Below are positions 6,680-13,734 of a stretch of 21,431 bases of DNA, piece after piece. This stretch comes from Aquificales bacterium (GTDB lineage Bacteria > Aquificota > Aquificia > Aquificales > Aquificaceae), in contig WFWF01000124.1 of NCBI GenBank assembly GCA_015491275.1, positions 1 through 21,431 on the forward strand, read 5' to 3'. Positions within the stretch are counted from its first letter, which is position 1. Each line of letters opens with the position of its first letter. Under the pieces are notes generated by a model that was given only the letters and a program-made list of their open reading frames with translations, was not told where the DNA came from and ran no database searches. Position numbers and translations under genes: made by a program.

Positions 6680-9600
6680 TGGATCTCGGAAGGAAACTCC
6701 GTATCAGATCCATTGTAAACTTAGCTGCGGAAGTAATTCCCTACTTCTGGCCCATGCGTAATTTTGTCCATCATAATCCCCTGCATGAGATAGAGGGTTT
6801 ACCTTTTAAGGAAGCTGTGGAGGTCGGTAAAAGGGTTTTCGGCGGAAGACCTTTCCTTTCGCGAAGGGAGTGGTTACACCTTATGAAAAAAGGGCATGTT
6901 AAAAAGGAAAAATTAAGGCGGAGGATAGGGGAGTTTTTGGAGGGGAAAGTAAACAGTTTTACTTTTGACACAGAAGAATTGTTCTACAGGCTTGTATTAA
7001 ATGATGATCTTAAACCTTACGGGAATTCCTATTTAAAGTTTCAGAGAAAATACAGGGGACTTGTGGACATACTTAAAGAGAAATTCAAGGATGATCCTGG
7101 AAGGGTATGTTCTGAGTTACTGTCTTCCGTAAGCAGGAACAACACCCTTTGTACTTTGTTGGATCTTATTTTCGGCAAGGATGTGGCGTCTTCGGTGGAT
7201 GAGTTGATGATAAAGATTTCTATGGATTTTCTTGATGAGGGTCAATCCGCGGTAGGTATGCCTCAAAGGGAAGAGGGTTTTTATAGGGCATGGAGAAATT
7301 TGGTTCTGGGAAGCGGTAAATCCTACAGCATAGTTAAGGATATTGAAGAGCCGGAAGAAGCCATAGACAGGATAATGGAAACCTTGGGTATGCCCGAGGA
7401 TCTGTGGGAAGGTTACTTTACCTTAGAACTTTCACGCCTTAAAGGTATAGTTGGATATATAAGATGGAGATCTCAGAATAAAGATTTCTTCTGGCAGAGG
7501 GAGTACCCCATTGATGTTGTTGAATACCTTGCGGTAAGACTGATTATATCTAAAGCGTTGATGGATAAAGAGTATGGGTCTTTGGCAAGTTATCCGGAAA
7601 CGGTTAAATTTATTGAGAATAATAAAGAAGAGGTATATCTGAGGTATGAATATAACTCGGGAAACGGCGCAGGACCTATTCTGGATAAATTGCCGGACTA
7701 CTTTAATAGGCCAGAATATATATTAGAGGAATACATAGAAAGTAAGGCGGAGACTGTTTCCGTAAATTATCTTAGATTTTTGGACGAGTGGTTGGCTCTC
7801 ATAGGTAAAGGCGTTGATGATCTTGATACGGAGGAAGTTATTAGTCTCATAGATCTGTATGAGGAATTTGTAAAGGAGGAGGGATACCTGTGGCTACTAT
7901 CTACGGAGGATACCTTTATAGAAGGTCTTATTAATTCTATAGATATATCCGATAAGGAAGAAAGTGGTGCGGAAGTACAAGCTTTATTTTGTATTGATGT
8001 CCGATCGGAACGCTTCAGAAGAAACTTGGAAAAGGTCGGTAACTATAAAACCTTCGGTATAGCCGGGTTTTTCGGTGTGCCTATAGCATTTGTGGAATTG
8101 AGGAAAGGCCATGAGGAGTATCTGTGCCCCGTTTTAATAAAACCGAGGAATGTAGTTATAGAAATAGACAAAGAGAAAAAAATAGAGGAGGGCAATTATA
8201 AGCACCTTTTCAAGGAGATATTGCACGATCTTAAGGAAAATGTGTTTACACCTTATATAACAGTTGAGGCTATAGGATTCCTTTTCGGATTTGATTTCAT
8301 AGGTAAAACCTTTTTCCCCCTTGAGTATTCAAAGATAAGGGAGCGAATAACCGAATCTTATAAACCTACGGATATTCTGATAGATAAGCTTAGCAGGGAG
8401 GAAGTAGAGGAGATTATAGATCATGTTTACAAGATTTCTTTAAGAAAGATAGTGAAGTATGAACTTTCTTTAAAGGAAGAGAATATAAGTGAAGATATAT
8501 TGGAAGAAATACTTAAGGTGTCTCTGGAGGGCGGTAGCTACAGTGAATATCTCAAGGAAATGGGTATACCTGAGGCTAAGCAGGAAGAGTTTTTCAGGAA
8601 ATTAAGGGATGAGTACAGGGTTGAAAGGGGCTATAGGGAGCTTCTTATAGAGAGATTAAAAAATATAGGCTTTTCTGTTGAGGAGCAGGCAACCCTTGTG
8701 GGAGGAGCATTGCAGTCTATAGGGCTTACAGATAACTTTGCCAAGCTTATCCTTGTTTTAGGTCACGGCAGCAAGTCTGATAACAACCCTTATGAATCCG
8801 CCCTTGACTGCGGTGCATGTGGAGGTGCTTCAGGCATTCACAACGCAAGGGTTTTCTGTAAAATGGCAAACAATCCCAAGGTAAGGGCATTGCTTAAGGA
8901 AAGGTTCGGTATAGATATACCAGAGGATACCTTCTTCCTGCCAGGTATTCACAACACTACCACCGATGATGTGTACATTTATGATACGGAAGTACTACCG
9001 GCAAAATACAGCTTCCTACTTGAAAAGGTTAAGGAGGATCTGTTTAAGGCTAAGCTTCTTACTTCCGAGGAGAGATACATTGAATTATTTGATGATAAGG
9101 AGAAAAGCGATTATATGAGGATTAAGGAGATAGAAAAGAATGCCTACGATTGGTCTCAGGTAAGACCCGAATGGGGGCTGTCTGGTAACTTTGCCATGGT
9201 TATAGGGGGAAGGGCATTAACAGAAAAGGCTAACCTCAGGGGTAATGTTTTCTTACACTCTTATGACTATCGCCTTGATAAGAAGGGGTTTATTTTGGAA
9301 AACATACTGTCAGGACCCTTAATAGTTGCCCATTGGATAAATATGGAGCACTATTTTTCAACTGTTGATAATGAGGTTTACGGTAGCGGTAGTAAGGTAT
9401 ATCACAATGTGGTAGGGAGAATAGGTGTGATGACGGGTAACTTCAGTGATCTTAGAACAGGGTTACCTTCCCAAACTGTGTTGAGGGAAGGATTACCCTT
9501 CCATGTTCCTATAAGGCTTATAGTTTTACTTGAAGCACCTTTTGAATTTGCCACTTCAGTTATAAGCAGGGTTTATAAAGTAAGGGAGCTTTTGGAGAAC

Positions 9601-9708
9601 GGTTGGATGAACTTTATTATTTTTGATCCTGAAAGCAAAGATTTTTATGTTTTCAGGGAAGGCAATTGGCACAAAATGGTTGAGGAGGTAGTACATGAAG
9701 GAGCTTAA
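6679..9708 (+). CDS. dabA: DabA: zinc-dependent, carbonic-anhydrase-like subunit of the DAB inorganic-carbon pump (DUF2309)
   Basis: This 1009-residue soluble protein is of the DUF2309 family. The beta-carbonic-anhydrase-like zinc set is visible: C438 and D440 in FCIDVRSE, then H696 in VLGHGS and C711 in LDCGACGG. The spacings C-x-D and H-x14-C match the residues I recall for Halothiobacillus DabA (C351, D353, H524, C539). The stretch between the two halves is about 85 residues longer here. With DabB it is thought to hydrate CO2 to bicarbonate unidirectionally, driven by the proton or cation gradient. The N-terminal YFWPMRNFVHHNPLHE is typical of the family. I chose the ATG at 6679, 6 bases after AGGAGG (6667-6672). 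A GTG at 6676 is possible but too close to that site. Confidence 0.92.
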   Translation: MDLGRKLRIRSIVNLAAEVIPYFWPMRNFVHHNPLHEIEGLPFKEAVEVGKRVFGGRPFLSRREWLHLMKKGHVKKEKLRRRIGEFLEGKVNSFTFDTEELFYRLVLNDDLKPYGNSYLKFQRKYRGLVDILKEKFKDDPGRVCSELLSSVSRNNTLCTLLDLIFGKDVASSVDELMIKISMDFLDEGQSAVGMPQREEGFYRAWRNLVLGSGKSYSIVKDIEEPEEAIDRIMETLGMPEDLWEGYFTLELSRLKGIVGYIRWRSQNKDFFWQREYPIDVVEYLAVRLIISKALMDKEYGSLASYPETVKFIENNKEEVYLRYEYNSGNGAGPILDKLPDYFNRPEYILEEYIESKAETVSVNYLRFLDEWLALIGKGVDDLDTEEVISLIDLYEEFVKEEGYLWLLSTEDTFIEGLINSIDISDKEESGAEVQALFCIDVRSERFRRNLEKVGNYKTFGIAGFFGVPIAFVELRKGHEEYLCPVLIKPRNVVIEIDKEKKIEEGNYKHLFKEILHDLKENVFTPYITVEAIGFLFGFDFIGKTFFPLEYSKIRERITESYKPTDILIDKLSREEVEEIIDHVYKISLRKIVKYELSLKEENISEDILEEILKVSLEGGSYSEYLKEMGIPEAKQEEFFRKLRDEYRVERGYRELLIERLKNIGFSVEEQATLVGGALQSIGLTDNFAKLILVLGHGSKSDNNPYESALDCGACGGASGIHNARVFCKMANNPKVRALLKERFGIDIPEDTFFLPGIHNTTTDDVYIYDTEVLPAKYSFLLEKVKEDLFKAKLLTSEERYIELFDDKEKSDYMRIKEIEKNAYDWSQVRPEWGLSGNFAMVIGGRALTEKANLRGNVFLHSYDYRLDKKGFILENILSGPLIVAHWINMEHYFSTVDNEVYGSGSKVYHNVVGRIGVMTGNFSDLRTGLPSQTVLREGLPFHVPIRLIVLLEAPFEFATSVISRVYKVRELLENGWMNFIIFDPESKDFYVFREGNWHKMVEEVVHEGA

Positions 9709-10021
9709 CCTTTACGACATGAAGAAAGTAGAGATAATCGTTAAAGGGGAAGATCTCAATTTTGTTATTGATCTCCTTGAGAGAGCTGGCGTAAAGGGTT
9801 ATACCCTAATACACAATCTTTCAGGAAAAGGAAGTCACGGATTTCATGAGGGCCATCTTATGTTTAATGAGGAGGATGTACTTGTGATGGTAATTTCCGT
9901 TATGCCCGACGAGAAGGTATCAGCCATTCTTGATGGCATAACACCTTTTCTTAACAAGCACTCGGGTGTTGTATTCATATCCGATGTTAAGGTGAGCAGA
10001 CTTGAGAAATTTAAGAAGTAA
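9695..10021 (+). CDS. PII-like signalling protein of the DAB locus
   Basis: This 108-residue protein has the alternating strand-helix pattern of the PII fold: KKVEIIVKGEDLNFVIDLL, then GVKGYTLIHNLSGKGSHGF, then DVLVMVISVMPDEKVSAILD. The T-loop region (about 40-56) has SGKGSHGFHEGH instead of the GFGRQKG-type loop of GlnB/GlnK, and no uridylylation Tyr is evident. PII-like proteins (CPII, SbtB) beside bicarbonate transporters bind adenine nucleotides, and CPII also responds to bicarbonate. A similar role in tuning DabAB is likely but inferred. The gene overlaps dabA by 14 bases, with GAGGAGGT 5 bases before ATG 9695. An internal Met (residue 9, MKKVEII) resembles the usual PII start but lacks a well-placed ribosome site. 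Confidence 0.85.
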   Translation: MKELNLYDMKKVEIIVKGEDLNFVIDLLERAGVKGYTLIHNLSGKGSHGFHEGHLMFNEEDVLVMVISVMPDEKVSAILDGITPFLNKHSGVVFISDVKVSRLEKFKK

Positions 10022-10987
10022 TCAGACATTTAGAATTCTATTGAGCCTTAAAGCTTCCCTATCTATATCTTTGTACTCCTGTGCTTTGTTGAAGTCTTCA
10101 ATATAAAATTTACCTTTCCTGAAGGCAACGAATCCCCTTTTTTCTCCCGAAAGGAGGGCTTCCACCGCCACCTCGCCGAATTTCATTGCCATTATCCTGT
10201 CCGTGTGGGTTGGTGAACCGCCTCTTTGTAGGTGTCCGAGCACGGTAGCCCTTATCTCCCCGTACCTCTCTCCTATTTCAGAAAGTAGAAAATCTTTAAG
10301 GTCTTCCGCCTTTCCGTAGCCTTCCGCCATTACTATAATGAAGTGCAGTTTTCCCATCTTCTTTGATCTTATTATCTCTTCGGGAATCCTTTCTATGGGA
10401 AATCTTTCTTCTGGTACCAAAATAAGTTCAGCACCTGTGGCAAGACCGGCCTCAACCGCTATAAATCCCCTATTCCTGCCCATCACCTCAACGATGAATA
10501 TCCTTTCATGAGAGCTTGCGGTATCCCTTATTTTATCTATGGCGGATACCGCATTTCTTAGAGCGGTATCGTATCCTATACAGTAATCCGTACCTCCTAT
10601 ATCATTATCAATGGTACACGGTATGCCTATAACGGGTACATCTGTTTCCTTCTGAATAAGATCCGCTCCTTTAAAAGATCCTTCACCGCCGAGGATTATT
10701 AATGCTTCAATACCTACCTTTTCAAGATTTTTGTAAGCTATCTTCCTGAACTCCTTTTCAATAAATCGCGGTTCCCTACTACTTAAAAGGAAAGTCCCAC
10801 CTATGTGAAGTATCCCTCCCACATCCCTTGAGGTAAGTTCACATATTTCGCCTTCAATAAGTCCTTTAAAGCCCCTTTTTATTCCGAAAGCCCTGTTTCC
10901 GAGGGAGATTATCCTTCTAACTATAGCCCTTATGCAGGGGTTCATACCTGGGGCATCACCGCCCGATGTTAGAATACCTATATTCAT
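10022..10987 (-). CDS. pfkA: ATP-type 6-phosphofructokinase
   Basis: This 321-residue protein phosphorylates fructose 6-phosphate. Motifs run in order: TSGGDAPGMN (7-16), GGTFLLSSR (63-71), GGEGS (100-104), PCTIDNDIGGTDY (123-135) with catalytic D127, MGRNRGF, AEGYG and HLQRGGSP. Numbering around D127 equals the E. coli enzyme. A Gly at 103 after the acidic position is the ATP-type, not PPi-type, signature. The acidic residue itself, normally Asp (D103 in E. coli) and a Mg-ATP ligand, is Glu102 here. The gene converges on the PII-like gene with no spacer. Its ATG shares a CATG with the divergent CPBP gene. No Shine-Dalgarno is evident, and a GATAAT box at 11003-11008 implies a leader of about 9 bases. 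Confidence 0.95.
   Translation of the reverse strand: MNIGILTSGGDAPGMNPCIRAIVRRIISLGNRAFGIKRGFKGLIEGEICELTSRDVGGILHIGGTFLLSSREPRFIEKEFRKIAYKNLEKVGIEALIILGGEGSFKGADLIQKETDVPVIGIPCTIDNDIGGTDYCIGYDTALRNAVSAIDKIRDTASSHERIFIVEVMGRNRGFIAVEAGLATGAELILVPEERFPIERIPEEIIRSKKMGKLHFIIVMAEGYGKAEDLKDFLLSEIGERYGEIRATVLGHLQRGGSPTHTDRIMAMKFGEVAVEALLSGEKRGFVAFRKGKFYIEDFNKAQEYKDIDREALRLNRILNV
10967..10975 (+). promoter_or_regulatory. Candidate extended -10 promoter for the CPBP gene
   Basis: TGTTAGAAT is a TG-n extension plus a 5-of-6 -10 box. It lies inside the pfkA 5' coding region and 10 bases before the ATG at 10986. It predicts a leader of only a few bases. No clear -35 is present, as is usual for extended -10 promoters. 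Confidence 0.4.
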
Positions 10988-11543
10988 GATTTACAAAAGT
11001 ATATTATCATACAGGGAAAAGCTTTATCTTCCCCTTTATATATCCCTTCTTTTAGGCGTATCCGTTCACTCCTTTTTTGGTTTTGAATATCTTACACCAT
11101 TCGTTCTTATTGCACCACTTCTTCTGTTTGATTTAAAGGAACTCGGCGTTACAAATGTAAAAAAAGGCACAATTATCGGCGCTATATTTTTGATATTTCC
11201 CCTTTTTATTCATCCTTCGGATATAGATCTATACTTTATTGCAAATCATGTGGGAGTGGCTATTGCGGAAGAAATATTCTTTAGGGGATTCTTAATGAGG
11301 AAATACTCCAACATTGTAGTTTCCATAATGTTTGTAATTCCTCATCTTATCCTGATTCCCTCCCTCGGTGCCATACTTACCTTTTTCCCTTCGCTCTTTT
11401 TCGGCTTGCTTTATTTGAAGTTCAATTCCGTAGTTCCGTCAATATTTGCTCACTTTTCTGCCAATGTTTTCTACATTGGCCTTTCCGAAAGGATTGATTG
11501 GGTAAGAAAAATATGGGAGCTGGAAATCAGTACAGTGCTTTGA
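10986..11543 (+). CDS. CPBP-family intramembrane metalloprotease
   Basis: This 185-residue, very hydrophobic protein has about five or six membrane segments. It carries the CPBP (Abi/CAAX-protease-like) motifs: EE at 95-96 with R100 (EEIFFRG), FVIPH with H120, and HFSAN with H156. These are the metal-binding and catalytic Glu/His residues of the family. Prokaryotic substrates are mostly unknown, and roles range from bacteriocin immunity to peptide processing. I chose ATG 10986, which gives a normal short N-terminus before the first membrane segment. A frame-upstream ATG at 10932 would add 18 residues that overlap pfkA and has no ribosome site. The 3' end overlaps the convergent beta-barrel gene by 17 bases. 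Confidence 0.85.
   Translation: MIYKSILSYREKLYLPLYISLLLGVSVHSFFGFEYLTPFVLIAPLLLFDLKELGVTNVKKGTIIGAIFLIFPLFIHPSDIDLYFIANHVGVAIAEEIFFRGFLMRKYSNIVVSIMFVIPHLILIPSLGAILTFFPSLFFGLLYLKFNSVVPSIFAHFSANVFYIGLSERIDWVRKIWELEISTVL
11003..11008 (-). promoter_or_regulatory. Candidate -10 box for pfkA
   Basis: On the minus strand GATAAT (5 of 6) lies 15 bases before the pfkA ATG, overlapping a second candidate TATGAT. I see no convincing -35. It would put the start site about 9 bases before the ATG, leaving no room for a ribosome site, and none is seen. The box lies inside the CPBP coding sequence. Confidence 0.35.
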
Positions 11544-12405
11544 TTCCTACGGAGTAGCTGTCATAATAATAATCAATGCCGAAATACTCCGCAAATGTTT
11601 TACTTACCCCCGCATTTATGGTGAAGGCAGGTAGTACATAATATTTGGCGTATATGGTGTATCTCTTCTTTTTGGTTGTAAAGGATGTATTAACGCTGTA
11701 ACCTCTGTTTTTAACCGCAAGCATCTGTTCTCCTGTCATAAAGCGCATGCTCAGCATAACCTTTCTGAAGCGGGCTGATAGGGATACCTCCGTTGATAAA
11801 AGGTCATCCTTGGGTATAAATTCAAAATTTTCAAAGGGGTTTATATAATAAACCGCGGTTTCAAGATAGATAATAGGTATTAAGGAAGTGGTGAACTTCC
11901 ACTTGAATTTCGGTGAAAACTGGCTGACATTCAAAGAGAAGAATTTATTCCTGTACATGGAAAGAGAGGTGTCAAAACCTATGAGGAACTTATCCTTTAT
12001 AAGGGAATATTCTGTGCCTGCGAATATAACTATAGTACCGTTAGTGTATATACTGTCTGAAATTATGTAATGCAGGCCGGAGTAAAGATTATAATTGTTG
12101 TAATACTTTGAGTAAGAACTCGTTATGTTCCACCTTTTATATTTTGTATAGACATAGTAGCTTTCCGTATAATAAACGGCAATATCAACACTGCTTTTTT
12201 TTTCTTTATTCAAATATCTTATATTCGTGCCTGCAGAAAATCCTTCATATACCTGTTCATATACGCTGTATTTAATGCTGTAGGAATCAAAATCAATACC
12301 TACCCTTATCTTAGGGAAGGAAGGTAGGGAGAGAATAAACAATATCAGATAAATAAAGGGAAGGGGGTTGGGCACCCCCTCTTCCCTTTCGCATGCCTTT
12401 TCCAC
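11527..12405 (-). CDS. Probable outer-membrane beta-barrel protein, last gene of an exported-protein operon
   Basis: This 292-residue protein has a hydrophobic signal-like segment (PFIYLILFILSLPSFP, residues about 16-31). It then shows alternating aromatic and polar strands very rich in Tyr, Lys and Ser (for example YYTESYYVYTKYKRW). It ends in YSVGIKALY, an aromatic terminus typical of BAM substrates. About 12 amphipathic strands can be traced, so a 12-stranded barrel is plausible. No family is recognised. The start is uncertain: GTG 12405 lies 9 bases after the Asp/His gene, but an in-frame GTG at 12375, preceded by a purine-rich AAGGGA, would remove an oddly acidic N-terminus. A GC-rich hairpin overlaps this start region. 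The product may anchor or export the two small repeat proteins encoded upstream, which is inference. Confidence 0.7.
   Translation of the reverse strand: MEKACEREEGVPNPLPFIYLILFILSLPSFPKIRVGIDFDSYSIKYSVYEQVYEGFSAGTNIRYLNKEKKSSVDIAVYYTESYYVYTKYKRWNITSSYSKYYNNYNLYSGLHYIISDSIYTNGTIVIFAGTEYSLIKDKFLIGFDTSLSMYRNKFFSLNVSQFSPKFKWKFTTSLIPIIYLETAVYYINPFENFEFIPKDDLLSTEVSLSARFRKVMLSMRFMTGEQMLAVKNRGYSVNTSFTTKKKRYTIYAKYYVLPAFTINAGVSKTFAEYFGIDYYYDSYSVGIKALY
12362..12380 (-). promoter_or_regulatory. GC-rich hairpin at the start of the beta-barrel gene
   Basis: AGGGGG and CCCCCT form a perfect 6-base-pair stem around a 7-base loop, followed on the minus strand by the pyrimidine-rich CTTCCCTTTATTTAT. It lies just after the Asp/His gene and over codons about 9-15 of the barrel frame, or at the very start if GTG 12375 is used. 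It could be an attenuator, an RNA-stability element, or a translation-limiting hairpin. It lacks a strict U-tract. Confidence 0.45.
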
Positions 12406-12414
12406 CTCTCGTTA

Positions 12415-12681
12415 TCAATCGTGGTCATCCATGTCATCAAAGCCATCATCTATATCATCATGGTCATCATCAATGTCATCGTGGTCGTCATCCGGATCGT
12501 CATGATCATCATCTGGGTCATCATGATCATCATAAGGATCGTCATGAGAAGAGGAATCAAGGGATTTTATATCTCCGAGCCTCGGAAATCCGAAGTCATC
12601 TGGACTTGCAAAGGAAATAGCAACACCACCGAGCTTAATTATGAAAGCAACCAACAGGACAAACCATTTCCATCTTTTCAT
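12415..12681 (-). CDS. Exported Asp/His heptad-repeat protein
   Basis: This 88-residue protein has a signal peptide (MKRWKWFVLLVAF..., cleavage likely near residue 25) and a short linker. Six exact 7-residue units then run from residue 47 to the end, of consensus D-D-(P/I)-D-D-D-H. Of these 42 residues 28 are Asp, and His recurs every seventh place (46, 53, 60, 67, 74). The C-terminal domain is thus a polyanion with regularly spaced imidazoles, suited to binding divalent cations (Ca, Zn, Ni, Fe) or a mineral or cationic polymer. This is inferred from chemistry. The frame is supported by a GGGGGGTG ribosome site 5-6 bases before the ATG, the signal peptide, and an exact multiple of repeats. 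It lies 36 bases after the Gly/Met gene and 9 before the barrel. No family recognised. Confidence 0.8.
   Translation of the reverse strand: MKRWKWFVLLVAFIIKLGGVAISFASPDDFGFPRLGDIKSLDSSSHDDPYDDHDDPDDDHDDPDDDHDDIDDDHDDIDDGFDDMDDHD
12418..12543 (-). repeat. Six 21-bp tandem repeats encoding Asp/His heptads
   Basis: On the plus strand the region is built of (a/g)tc- and cat-type triplets in 21-base units, degenerate at third positions. The DNA repeat matches the protein heptad exactly, so unit gain or loss would keep the frame. The last two units diverge (GF and M substitutions). Confidence 0.85.
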
Positions 12682-12717
12682 ATCACACCCCCCTTGGGTA
12701 TTAAAATGACGCTCTTA

Positions 12718-12993
<276 letters not shown>

Positions 12994-13024
12994 GATACTC
13001 CACCTCCTTTAGGGTTTTGTCTTA

Positions 13025-13053
13025 TTTATAACTTTGTGGTATCAATTTTTCAA
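13025..13053 (-). promoter_or_regulatory. Strong promoter of the exported repeat-protein operon
   Basis: On the minus strand -35 TTGAAA (13048-13053) and -10 TATAAA (13025-13030) are separated by exactly 17 bases. The start site near 13018 gives a leader of about 25 bases holding an ideal AAAGGAGGTG. This is one of the best promoter matches in the window, consistent with an abundant structural product. Confidence 0.7.
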
Positions 13054-13066
13054 TAATTTTTACTTA

Positions 13067-13103
13067 TGTTAAATTTAAGGTGAAAATGTAAACAAATTTA
13101 ACA
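13067..13103. repeat. AT-rich 10-bp inverted repeat upstream of the Gly/Met promoter
   Basis: TGTTAAATTT (13067-13076) and AAATTTAACA (13094-13103) are perfect complements around a 17-base loop. The right arm spans the stop codon of the exonuclease gene and the left arm lies 13 bases upstream of the next promoter's -35. It may be a weak terminator for the first gene or a two-half-site regulator target for the second. Confidence 0.5.
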
Positions 13104-13676
13104 CTTCTTGTATATCTGCTTTATGTCAAGATATGACGATATCCCCATGTTTTTCCAAAGGAACTCAAGCATGATCATAAATAGTTTCGCTGTTGTCATC
13201 GCATCATCCAGAGCTCTGTGTACCTTTTTGTAAGTAATACCGAAGTGATCAGCAAGGTTATGTAAGGTATAGTTTCCCAATCCCGGAAATAAATTTCTTG
13301 CAAGCTGAAGGGTACATATATGAGGAATCTTTAACTTTTTGCCCAAATATATCTTTGTATATTTGTCAAGGAATTTTATGTCCTGCTTTACATTATGGCC
13401 TACCACTATATTGGTGCCTATAAAGTCCATAAACTCTCCTATTACCTCGCCTATGGTGGGTTGACCTATTACCATCGCATTAGTTATGCCCGTTATCTCC
13501 GTAACCCTTCTTGGTAGAAAATAACCTGGATATATAAGCCTTGAATAGGTTTCGCTTATTATACCTCCTTCTACTCTTACAGCGCCTATTTCAATAATAT
13601 CCGCTTCTTCTATTGAAAATCCCGTGGTTTCAAGATCTATAACAACAAAACTGCCTTCGTAAAGGGGTTCATTCAT
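13098..13676 (-). CDS. DEDD-family 3'-5' exonuclease (DnaQ/PolIII epsilon-like)
   Basis: This 192-residue protein has the full RNase-H-like exonuclease set: D14 and E16 in VIDLETTGF (Exo I), D99 in VGHNVKQDIKFL (Exo II), and H153 with D158 in HRALDDA (Exo III, DEDDh type). It is either the proofreading subunit of DNA polymerase III or a stand-alone relative. No helicase or GIY-YIG domain is fused. I chose ATG 13676, which gives a typical short N-terminus (MNEPLYEGSFVV). It lies 6 bases after a TATATT box with TTGTCC 18 bases further up, implying a leaderless mRNA. ATG 13694 would add six residues. The longer frame to 13832 runs into divergent ftsY coding sequence and is unlikely. Confidence 0.88.
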   Translation of the reverse strand: MNEPLYEGSFVVIDLETTGFSIEEADIIEIGAVRVEGGIISETYSRLIYPGYFLPRRVTEITGITNAMVIGQPTIGEVIGEFMDFIGTNIVVGHNVKQDIKFLDKYTKIYLGKKLKIPHICTLQLARNLFPGLGNYTLHNLADHFGITYKKVHRALDDAMTTAKLFMIMLEFLWKNMGISSYLDIKQIYKKC

Positions 13677-13682
13677 GACATT

Positions 13683-13712
13683 AATATATTCCATCCGTAT
13701 GCTAAAGGACAA
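13683..13712 (-). promoter_or_regulatory. Candidate promoter of the exonuclease gene
   Basis: On the minus strand TTGTCC (13707-13712, 4 of 6) lies 18 bases from TATATT (13683-13688, 5 of 6). The predicted start site coincides with the A of ATG 13676, so there is no untranslated leader. Confidence 0.45.
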
Positions 13713-13720
13713 GCTTGTAA

Positions 13721-13726
13721 TATAAT
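13721..13726 (+). promoter_or_regulatory. Consensus -10 box of ftsY
   Basis: A perfect TATAAT ends 8 bases before the ftsY ATG, so transcription should begin within about 2 bases of that codon. No convincing -35 is at the right distance. Only a weak GGA precedes the start codon. Confidence 0.5.
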
Positions 13727-13734
13727 CTTTTGGA

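Noticed and set aside
9719..10021. Shorter start (Met 9) for the PII-like protein
   Set aside because: It gives a more typical PII N-terminus but no ribosome site at a useful distance, while ATG 9695 has GAGGAGGT. Kept as an alternative only.
12393..12620. Plus-strand His-rich frame (75 residues)
   Set aside because: It is the antisense reading of the Asp/His repeats (GAT/GAC becomes ATC/GTC, and a shifted frame gives CAT/CAC). It has no ribosome site or signal peptide, whereas the minus-strand frame has both.
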